Part shown: piece after piece, positions 1 through 6,235 of the stretch | Layout of the letters: every line of letters begins with the position of its first letter | Numbering within the stretch: the stretch's first letter is position 1 | NCBI GenBank assembly: GCA_018224315.1 | Contig: JAGTVF010000271.1 | Location: 1-6,875, forward strand | Length of the DNA stretch: 6,875 nt | Reading direction: 5' to 3' | From: Desulfobacterales bacterium | GTDB lineage: Bacteria > Desulfobacterota > Desulfobacteria > Desulfobacterales > Desulfosalsimonadaceae | Notes under the pieces: generated by a model | What the model saw: only the letters and a program-made list of their open reading frames with translations | The model's database searches: none | Told to the model about the DNA's origin: nothing | Position numbers and translations under genes: made by a program

Positions 1-2
1 CT

Positions 3-503
3 TACCTGCCCGGCCTGGATTTGACGGCCAGGTATTATGTGGATGATCCGGACATGGCATATGATCTGGACCGGGAAAACTGGACCGCAGCTGTTGTGCT
101 CAACTGGGACCTGTTTACCGGGTTTTCGCGTCCGGCCCGGATTTCCAGGGCAAAGGCCCGGCTAAAAGAGCTTCTTGCCGCAGACAGAAAAACCCTGCTT
201 GAAGTGCAGCACGATGTCCGGCGCGCCTGGTTCAATCTTGAGGATGCCGCAGCCCGCCACGAAGCGGCAAAGCAAAGTGCGCAAAGCGCCCAAGAATCAT
301 TCCGTCTTGTCCAAGAGCATTACCAGGGCGGGGCGGTGACCATCACCCGATTTCTGGAGGCCGAACTCGACTACCGCAGGGCCCGGATCCGGGCGGCTGC
401 GGCCGGCTATGACAAGATCAGGGCCAGGGCAGAGGCGGCCCGGGCCATTGGTTTATGGGCCAGCCAGGAAACAAAACCTTTTTTGCAAATGCAGCCGCAA
501 TGA
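3..503 (+). CDS. TolC/OEP-family outer membrane efflux protein, C-terminal part (5' partial)
   Basis: This is the outer-membrane channel of a tripartite efflux system, which forms the exit duct across the outer membrane and periplasm. The frame is open from the first complete codon (position 3) to TGA at 501-503, giving about 166 residues, so the N-terminal half lies before the window and the ATG at 21 is internal. The visible part has the usual second-repeat pattern of the family: YLPGLDLTARY (a beta strand), then WTAAVVLNWDLFTGF (the strand with the W/F-G turn), then long alanine- and arginine-rich helices containing VQHDVRRAWFNLEDA and a Y-x-G-G turn (EHYQGGAVTITRFLEAE). These helices form the periplasmic tunnel. 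The stop overlaps the adaptor start as ATGA, which supports one operon. Seen: the pattern and the overlap. Known: the OEP fold. Inferred: pairing with the downstream pump. The substrate is unknown. Confidence 0.92.
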   Translation, partial: YLPGLDLTARYYVDDPDMAYDLDRENWTAAVVLNWDLFTGFSRPARISRAKARLKELLAADRKTLLEVQHDVRRAWFNLEDAAARHEAAKQSAQSAQESFRLVQEHYQGGAVTITRFLEAELDYRRARIRAAAAGYDKIRARAEAARAIGLWASQETKPFLQMQPQ

Positions 504-1657
504 AGAAAAAACACATTTACATGAGTATCGGCGCAGGCCTGGCCGCAGCAGGGGTGATCCTGCTGATCTGGCTTTTGTCCGGTGATAAGATCGTCCCCGG
601 CAAAACCGCCCCGGAAAAAGCCGCTGCCTGTCCGGATGGCGCCACCGTCCGGGCCGGGCTCACCACCGTGACCGAATGGTACGAGGCCGTGGGTACGGTG
701 GTTGCCAAAAATCAGGCCCGCATCGAACCCAGGGTGGCGGGTCCGGTAATGGAAGTCCGGGTGCAGGCGGGCGACCCGGTGAAAAAGGGCGATCTGCTGG
801 TCCGCATAGACGACGACCGGCTTGACTCCCGGCGCTCCCAGGCCAGACAGCAGCTGCAGACGGCCATTGCCCGCCGCGGGGAGGCTGTCCAGGCGGTAAA
901 TTCAGCCCAAGCCGCTTTTGCCCGGGCAGAATCGGATTACAACCGGATAAAAAAATTTTACAAATCCGGGGCCGCCACAAAACAGGATCTGGAAGAAGCC
1001 CGGGCCGGCTTTCTCCGGGCTAAAGCCGCCCTGGAGCGTTCCCGCAAAGCCCTTTCCGGTGCAAAATCCGGGGTGAAACTGGCCGAAGAAATGGTCCGGG
1101 AAGCTGAAATTGCCCTGGGGTACACCGAGATCAACGCGCCGGCAGACGGCCGCATCTTAAAGCGTTTTGTTGACCCCGGAGACATGGCAGCGCCCGGAAA
1201 GCCCGTGCTGATTCTCCATGCCGCCGGCGGACTGCAGCTGGAGGCCAATGTGCGCGAAGGCCTGATGGACACGGTCCGGCCCGGAGACGTGCGCAATGTC
1301 CGGCTGTCTGCCGCCGGCAGGACGGTGGCGGCTGTGATTGACGAAGTGGTTCCCGCTGTTGATCCCCGGACCCGGACCTTTCGGGTCAAGGCGGACCTGC
1401 CCGAAGTCCAGGGGGCTTATCCCGGAATGTACGGTAAATTGCTGATTCCGTACATGGAGATCTCGGTCATCCTGATTCCGCAAAATGCCGTGCGCCGGGT
1501 CGGGCAGCTGGAACTGGTTGCGGTGAAAACCCAGGACGGCTGTCAGCGGCGCTTCATCAAAACCGGAAAGGTTCATGGCGACCAAGTGGAGGTGTTATCC
1601 GGGCTGAGCGGCCATGAAACCCTGATCGCACAGGAGCCGGGAAAAAATGGCCGATAA
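500..1657 (+). CDS. RND efflux periplasmic adaptor subunit (membrane fusion protein, HlyD/AcrA family)
   Basis: This 385-residue adaptor bridges the inner-membrane pump and the outer-membrane channel. Start 500 is chosen because ATG overlaps the preceding stop as ATGA and gives a K-K-K-H stretch before a hydrophobic anchor (about residues 8-26). The in-frame ATG at 455 would add 15 residues that overlap the upstream gene. There is no clear Shine-Dalgarno, so re-initiation after the upstream gene is likely. Order of domains: N-terminal anchor with no lipobox cysteine; first half of the lipoyl domain at about 64-104 (EPRVAGPVMEVRVQAGDPV); alpha-hairpin coiled coil at about 107-203, with the tip sequence Y147-N-R-I-x-x-F-Y-x-S-G-A-A-T-K-Q-D-L resembling the channel-docking tip of AcrA-type adaptors; second lipoyl half at about 205-242 (INAPADGRIL); beta barrel at about 245-315; membrane-proximal domain to the end. 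Length is normal for the family. Its 3' end overlaps the pump gene by 11 bp. The family is certain; the substrate is not. Confidence 0.95.
   Translation: MKKKHIYMSIGAGLAAAGVILLIWLLSGDKIVPGKTAPEKAAACPDGATVRAGLTTVTEWYEAVGTVVAKNQARIEPRVAGPVMEVRVQAGDPVKKGDLLVRIDDDRLDSRRSQARQQLQTAIARRGEAVQAVNSAQAAFARAESDYNRIKKFYKSGAATKQDLEEARAGFLRAKAALERSRKALSGAKSGVKLAEEMVREAEIALGYTEINAPADGRILKRFVDPGDMAAPGKPVLILHAAGGLQLEANVREGLMDTVRPGDVRNVRLSAAGRTVAAVIDEVVPAVDPRTRTFRVKADLPEVQGAYPGMYGKLLIPYMEISVILIPQNAVRRVGQLELVAVKTQDGCQRRFIKTGKVHGDQVEVLSGLSGHETLIAQEPGKNGR
1632..1636 (+). promoter_or_regulatory. Ribosome binding site of the RND pump gene
   Basis: AGGAG lies 10 bases before the ATG at 1647, inside the 3' end of the adaptor gene. 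It supports the 1647 start and independent loading of ribosomes in addition to coupling through the 11-bp gene overlap. Confidence 0.65.
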
Positions 1658-4600
1658 CCGGCAGGAACCTTCCGGGCTGATACCGGGTCTTGTCAGGCCG
1701 TTTCTTTCCGGCACCCCGGCTGTCATCGTCCTGGTGATCGCCCTTTGCCTGGGTGCGGCGGCCATCTTTCTCACCCCCCGGGAAGAAGATCCCCAGATCG
1801 TGGTCCCCCTGGCTGATATTTATGTCCAGGCGCCGGGCGCGGGTCCCGGGGAAGTCGAAAAACTGGTGGCCACGCCCCTGGAGCAGCTGCTGTGGCAGAT
1901 CGACGGGGTGGAATACGTTTATTCCATTTCCCGGCGGGGCATGGCCATTGTCACGGTGCGGTTTTACGTGGGCGAGGATCCGGTGGAATCGCTGGTCAAA
2001 CTCCATGACCAGATCTCCATGCACAGCGACCGGGTGCCGCCCATTGTCAAGGGCTGGACCATTAAGCCCGTGAAGATCGACGATGTGCCCATGGTCAATC
2101 TCTGTCTGCATTCGGATCGCTATGACGATCACGAGCTGAGGCGCATCGGCGAGGAGGTTCTCTGGCGGCTTTCAAAACTGGAAAACATTTCCAGAACCGA
2201 CATTGTCGGCGGCCGGCAGCGAGAGATCCGGGTGGAGCTGCTTCCGGGGAGGATGAAGGGCTACAGCCTTTCTTTGATGGAGATCAGCCGGGCCCTGCAA
2301 GGTGCTGATGCCGCGATTGAAGCAGGCGATATAGACCGGCATAACCGGAACTTCACCGTGACGGCCAGCTCTTTTCTCCGTTCAGCCGGGGAGGTGCGGG
2401 ACCTGGTGGTCGGGGTGTACGAAGGGAGGCCGGTTTATCTGAACAATATTGCCAGGATAACCGACGGCCCGGCAGAAGTATCCAGCTACACGCGCATCGG
2501 ATATTCCCATCGGCACAGGAAAGTCCACGATCACCAGGACCGCCCCCTGACCAGCCCGGCAGTGACCCTGGCCCTTGCCAAAAAGGAGGGGACCAATGCC
2601 GTTGATGTTTCCGAAAGCATCCTGGCAGAGCTCGACCGGCTCAAAAAAAGCGTTATCCCGGATGACGTCCGGGTTGAGGTCACCCGGGACTACGGTTACA
2701 CCGCCCAGGAAAAAGTCAACAGCCTGCTCAGTTCCCTGTTTTTCGCGGTTGCTACAGTTGTGGTGCTGCTCGCCCTTGCCCTGGGCCGGCGCGAAGCACT
2801 GGTTGTGGCCGTGGCTGTTCCCATCAGCTTCAGCCTGGCCCTGTTTTGCAATTATATGCTCGGTTATACCATCAACCGGGTGACCCTGTTTGCCCTGATT
2901 TTGTCTCTGGGCCTGGTGGTCGATGATCCGATCACCAATGTGGACAACATCCAGCGCCACATTTTCATGGGAAAACGGGACCCGTTTAAGGCCACGCTGT
3001 TTGCTGTTCAGGAGGTGCTGCCGCCGGTGCTCATTTCGACTGTGGCCATTATCATTGCTTTTGCGCCGCTTTTTTTCATCACCGGGATGATGGGCCCCTA
3101 CATGGCGCCCATGTCTGTCAACGTTCCTTTGACGGTTATTTTTTCCACCCTGGCGGCCCTGACCGTGGTGCCCTGGATGACTTACCTGCTTCTGCGCAAC
3201 CATCCGGCCGCAGGCCCCCGGGACCCGGAGGCTTTAAAAGAGCCCGGAGACGTGCAGCAGGGTACGCCTGATTGGATTTTCAGGGTTTACAGGCGCATTG
3301 CCGCCCCGTTTCTTGAATCCCGCATCCGGCGATGGCTGCTTTTGATCACAATTATTGTGCTGCTGGTATTGTCAATGCTTTTGGTGCTTTTTCGCATGGT
3401 TCCGCTCAAAATGCTGCCCTTTGACAACAAAAACGAATTTCAGATCGTCATTGACATGCCCGAGGGAACCCCCCTGGAAGCAACCGACGCGGTGGTGCGC
3501 GATTTTGAAAAATACCTGCGCGGCGTATCCGAGGTCACCCATTACACCGCTTACGTGGGAACTCATTCGCCCATGGATTTCAATGCCATGGTCCGACATT
3601 ACTACCTGCGCAGCCAGCCCCACCAGGCAGATATCCGCGTGGGCCTGGTTCTGAAGGGGCAGCGCGAGATGCAAAGCCACGGCATTGTCCTGCGCCTGCG
3701 AAAAGACCTCATGGAGATTGCCGAAAAAAACGGCGCCGCCATGAAGCTGGTGGAAGTGCCCCCGGGCCCTCCTGTTCTGGCCACCATTGTGGCCGAGCTT
3801 TACGGAAGCCCGGATAAGTCCTATGAAGAGCTGATCGCCGCAGCCGAACCCGTTAAGCAGCTCATGGCCGGGGAGCCTTTTGTGGTGGATATCGACGACA
3901 TGACCGAATCGGCCCACGACCGCTACGATTTCGTGCTGGACCGTGAAAAGGCGGCTTTGCACGGGGTATCGGCCGCGGCCGTCATCGAGACCCTTCGCAT
4001 GGCCGTCCATGGGGCCACCCCGGCACGCGTGCACGAAGACCAGGAGCGCCAGGCCCTGCACGTGAAAATGGTTCTGCCCCGGGTTGAGCGCAGCAGCATA
4101 TCCGGGTTGAACCGGATTCCCATGGTTACCCCGGACGGGCGCATGGTGCCCCTTGGCGAACTCGTGGAGGTCCGCCGGATACCAAATGAGCAGACCATCT
4201 ATCACAAGAATCTCGAGCCTGTGGTCTACGTGACCGCTGAAATGGCCGGTCGTGCGCCCGCAGAAGCGATTATTGACATGCAGTCAAAGCTTGCCGGCAA
4301 TCCGCTTGCTGAAGGGATCCGTGTGGAGTGGGCCGGTGAGGGGGAATGGAAGATCACGCTCCGGGTGTTCCGAGACCTGGGAATTGCCTTTGCCGCTGCT
4401 CTGATCGGCATCTACATCCTCATGATTCTCCAGACCGATTCCTTTCTCATGCCCGTGCTGATCATGATGGCCATTCCTCTGACCCTGATCGGGATCATGC
4501 CCGGGTTCTGGCTGCTGAACCTGGTTGCCGGCGGCGAGGTGGGCGGATACCGGGATCTGGTGTTTTTTACCGCCACGAGCATGATCGGCATGATCGCCCT

Positions 4601-4910
4601 GGGCGGCATTGTTATCCGCAACTCGGTGGTGCTCATTGAATTTATTCGTGATTCCCTGTCAGAAGGAATGCCCGTGAAAGAGGCCATACTCACCAGCGGT
4701 GCCATACGCATGCGCCCGATTGTCCTGACAGCGGCCACAACAGCGCTGGGCGCCTGGCCCATCACCCTGGATCCGATATTTTCCGGGTTGGCATGGGCCC
4801 TGATTTTCGGGCTTTTTGCCTCCACCCTGTTTACCCTTCTGGTGGTGCCGGTGGCCTATTACGCGGTTTACGGGACAAAGATGGAACAGGACCAGGCAAA
4901 GCCGCAATAA
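1647..4910 (+). CDS. RND-family efflux transporter permease subunit (AcrB/HAE1-like)
   Basis: This is the inner-membrane, proton-driven pump of the tripartite system, 1087 residues, slightly longer than AcrB-type pumps (about 1030-1050). It shows the duplicated RND layout: TM1 at about 24-42; a periplasmic porter/docking loop at about 45-355; TM2-TM6 at about 360-515; a cytoplasmic linker at about 516-562; TM7 at about 563-583; a second periplasmic loop at about 585-905; TM8-TM12 at about 907-1073. Early motifs APGAGPGEVEKLVATPLE and YVYSISRRGMA are typical. The TM4 proton-relay pair is D426-D427 in GLVVDDPITNVDN. TM10 has FTATSMIGMIALGGIVIRNS, with R991 where AcrB has Lys940. C-terminal LDPIFSGLAWALIFG fits a branch known to me from environmental proteobacteria rather than classic AcrB. 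An unusual histidine cluster (H288, H290, H294, H296) lies in the first periplasmic loop. It follows the adaptor with an 11-bp overlap. No frameshift is needed to read it. Drug, metal and lipid export are all possible. Confidence 0.97.
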   Translation: MADNRQEPSGLIPGLVRPFLSGTPAVIVLVIALCLGAAAIFLTPREEDPQIVVPLADIYVQAPGAGPGEVEKLVATPLEQLLWQIDGVEYVYSISRRGMAIVTVRFYVGEDPVESLVKLHDQISMHSDRVPPIVKGWTIKPVKIDDVPMVNLCLHSDRYDDHELRRIGEEVLWRLSKLENISRTDIVGGRQREIRVELLPGRMKGYSLSLMEISRALQGADAAIEAGDIDRHNRNFTVTASSFLRSAGEVRDLVVGVYEGRPVYLNNIARITDGPAEVSSYTRIGYSHRHRKVHDHQDRPLTSPAVTLALAKKEGTNAVDVSESILAELDRLKKSVIPDDVRVEVTRDYGYTAQEKVNSLLSSLFFAVATVVVLLALALGRREALVVAVAVPISFSLALFCNYMLGYTINRVTLFALILSLGLVVDDPITNVDNIQRHIFMGKRDPFKATLFAVQEVLPPVLISTVAIIIAFAPLFFITGMMGPYMAPMSVNVPLTVIFSTLAALTVVPWMTYLLLRNHPAAGPRDPEALKEPGDVQQGTPDWIFRVYRRIAAPFLESRIRRWLLLITIIVLLVLSMLLVLFRMVPLKMLPFDNKNEFQIVIDMPEGTPLEATDAVVRDFEKYLRGVSEVTHYTAYVGTHSPMDFNAMVRHYYLRSQPHQADIRVGLVLKGQREMQSHGIVLRLRKDLMEIAEKNGAAMKLVEVPPGPPVLATIVAELYGSPDKSYEELIAAAEPVKQLMAGEPFVVDIDDMTESAHDRYDFVLDREKAALHGVSAAAVIETLRMAVHGATPARVHEDQERQALHVKMVLPRVERSSISGLNRIPMVTPDGRMVPLGELVEVRRIPNEQTIYHKNLEPVVYVTAEMAGRAPAEAIIDMQSKLAGNPLAEGIRVEWAGEGEWKITLRVFRDLGIAFAAALIGIYILMILQTDSFLMPVLIMMAIPLTLIGIMPGFWLLNLVAGGEVGGYRDLVFFTATSMIGMIALGGIVIRNSVVLIEFIRDSLSEGMPVKEAILTSGAIRMRPIVLTAATTALGAWPITLDPIFSGLAWALIFGLFASTLFTLLVVPVAYYAVYGTKMEQDQAKPQ

Positions 4911-4942
4911 GCCGGGAATAAATCGTTGGCCGGAATTGCCAC

Positions 4943-4946
4943 GGAG
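4943..4946 (+). promoter_or_regulatory. Ribosome binding site of the first DUF3786 gene
   Basis: GGAG sits 4 bases before the ATG at 4951 and 7 bases before the next in-frame ATG at 4954. The two starts differ by one methionine; spacing slightly favours 4954. The 40-bp gap (4911-4950) shows no clear -35/-10 promoter, which favours read-through from the pump gene. Confidence 0.55.
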
Positions 4947-4950
4947 AAAG

Positions 4951-5565
4951 ATGATGACGGATTTGATCGATCGGACTTATTTTGAGCAGCTGGCTGAACA
5001 GCGTCCGGAAGATGTCTGCAAAAGGGCGGTGTGCGCATATGATGACAGTGAAAAGTGCTACAGGGTAATGGTCTGGGGGGATGTCTACCAGATATGCCCG
5101 GGCCGGTATACGGTTTCCTGCATCCAGCAGAACCATGAGCCGCTTCATCCTTATTTTGAACTTTTTGCCATGCACTATCTGCTTTCGGCCAAAGCCCTGG
5201 AACCGGTGAATCAATGGATTTCCGAAAAAGACATTCCCGGCGGGACCACGTTTTTCCGGGGACCCCATGAAGTGCCCGCAGATTGGATCACAGCCCGGTT
5301 CGGGGATGATATCAGCGCATTTCAAGACACGTGCAAAGCTTACGGCGGCACTGCCCTTGATCTGGCCGATGCTGCGTTTTGTTTTCAGATCGCACCGCGG
5401 ATCGTTGCAGCGGTGCTCTACTGGCAGGGAGATGAAGATTTCCCCGCAGAAGCTAAGCTGCTCTATGACCAGACCATTGCCGATCACCTGGCGCTGGATG
5501 TGATTTATGCCATGGCAGTGGGAATCTGCAAAAGGCTCGGAAAAGACAGCAATCCGGCTGTGTAA
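4951..5565 (+). CDS. DUF3786 domain-containing protein (first of a tandem pair)
   Basis: This soluble protein of 204 residues has no signal peptide or membrane segment. I recognise the DUF3786 pattern: a central LLSAKALEPVNQWISEKDIPGG block (about residues 77-98), the C-K-x-x-G-G element at 128-133, a QIAPRIVAAVLYWQGDEDFPA block (about 146-166) and L-L-Y-D at 170-173. The family has no function that I can state; it occurs mainly in anaerobic bacteria and archaea, and I recall family members fused to an Fe-S domain, which is not present here. Eight cysteines (23, 28, 36, 49, 57, 128, 144, 193) is many for this length, but their spacing fits no standard cluster motif. The start is ATG 4951 or 4954, both served by GGAG at 4943. 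An open frame runs upstream to 4816, but that part overlaps the pump gene and has no family resemblance. It lies 40 bp after the pump and 28 bp before its paralogue. Role is unknown. Confidence 0.87.
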   Translation: MMTDLIDRTYFEQLAEQRPEDVCKRAVCAYDDSEKCYRVMVWGDVYQICPGRYTVSCIQQNHEPLHPYFELFAMHYLLSAKALEPVNQWISEKDIPGGTTFFRGPHEVPADWITARFGDDISAFQDTCKAYGGTALDLADAAFCFQIAPRIVAAVLYWQGDEDFPAEAKLLYDQTIADHLALDVIYAMAVGICKRLGKDSNPAV

Positions 5566-5593
5566 ACAATCATAAAAAGGCAAAGAAGGTAAC

Positions 5594-6235
5594 ATGGCCT
5601 CAGAAGCACCCATTTTCGGTAAAATTTTAAGCGATTATCTTGCAGCAGTGGCCGCCCTGGATCTGACCGGCAAGCCGGAACTTCTGGGCGTGCGGGTGGC
5701 CGGCAATGCCATCGAAGTGCCCTTTTTCGGCAGAATCTACACCATTGCCCCGGACAAGATCGCCGATCCCCAGGGCAAAGCGCCGTCTCACGCGGTGAGC
5801 GTGATTTTGTGCAAATACCTGCTGCTTTGCCCGGAAGATCCGGGCACGGACAGCGATCTGGTGACATACAAGGATTTCAGGGATGCCGCCCCCTATGTGA
5901 CAGGGTTTGCCAATACCGCAGAAAAACCCATATCCAAATCGTTTTCCGGGCAGATCAACGCCCTTGAAAACGCCTGCAAACACGTGGGCGGAGAAATCTC
6001 TGATCTGGGGGTTTCCTGTGATTTGTCCGTTGGGTTTCAGGCACTGCCGAAGATCCCTGTTTACATGCTTTACAATGATGCGGACGAGGATTTTCCGGCG
6101 GACTGCTCCCTGCTGTTTGAAAGACGGGCAGCGCAGTATCTGGACATGGAATGCCTTGCCATGATCGGGATGGTCCTGGCCCAATGGCTTGTGCAGGCCG
6201 AAGATCACCTGCCCATTCGGTCAAATATCCACTGA
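5594..6235 (+). CDS. DUF3786 domain-containing protein (second of a tandem pair)
   Basis: This 213-residue soluble protein is a diverged paralogue of the preceding gene product. Matching blocks in the same order: an aliphatic ILCKYLLLCPED helix (about 71-82) in place of MHYLLSAKALEP; DLVTYKDFRDAAPYVTGF (about 88-105) in place of the NQWISEKDIPGGTTFF stretch; I-N-A-L-E-N-A-C-K-H-V-G-G with Cys128 at the same residue number as in its neighbour; QALPKIPVYMLYNDADEDFPA (about 149-169); and L-L-F-E at 173-176. The start is supported by AAGAAGGT at 5583-5590, four bases before the ATG. No signal peptide or transmembrane helix is visible. The two copies share only scattered identity outside these blocks, so the duplication is old or the genes were recruited separately. 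The gene ends 31 bp inside the convergent DUF362 gene, with a terminator-like hairpin right after the stop. Function is unknown; a partner or heteromer role with the first copy is only an inference. Confidence 0.83.
   Translation: MASEAPIFGKILSDYLAAVAALDLTGKPELLGVRVAGNAIEVPFFGRIYTIAPDKIADPQGKAPSHAVSVILCKYLLLCPEDPGTDSDLVTYKDFRDAAPYVTGFANTAEKPISKSFSGQINALENACKHVGGEISDLGVSCDLSVGFQALPKIPVYMLYNDADEDFPADCSLLFERRAAQYLDMECLAMIGMVLAQWLVQAEDHLPIRSNIH

Noticed and set aside
455..499. Upstream start of the adaptor at ATG 455
   Set aside because: It would put 15 unrelated residues before the K-K-K-H and hydrophobic anchor, while ATG 500 gives a standard ATGA coupling with the upstream stop.
2500..2529. 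A P-loop look-alike (G-T-G-K-S-T) read in the +1 frame of the pump gene
   Set aside because: That frame closes at a TGA shortly afterwards, has no surrounding NTPase sequence, and the pump frame is intact on both sides; a chance match.
2382..3203. Long open frame of 273 codons on the minus strand inside the pump gene, and similar ones at 1557-2132, 3372-4205 and 958-1389
   Set aside because: They lie entirely or almost entirely antisense to clear coding sequence, have compositions rich in His, Gln, Gly and Arg typical of reverse frames in GC-rich genes, and resemble no family I know.
4816..4950. Upstream extension of the first DUF3786 gene to ATG 4816
   Set aside because: The extra 45 residues are an out-of-frame reading of the pump C-terminus with many Trp, Arg and Pro, there is no family similarity, and a good ribosome site precedes 4951/4954.
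4911..4950. Promoter between the pump gene and the first DUF3786 gene
   Set aside because: No recognisable -35/-10 pair could be placed in the 40-bp gap; only the ribosome binding site is supported.
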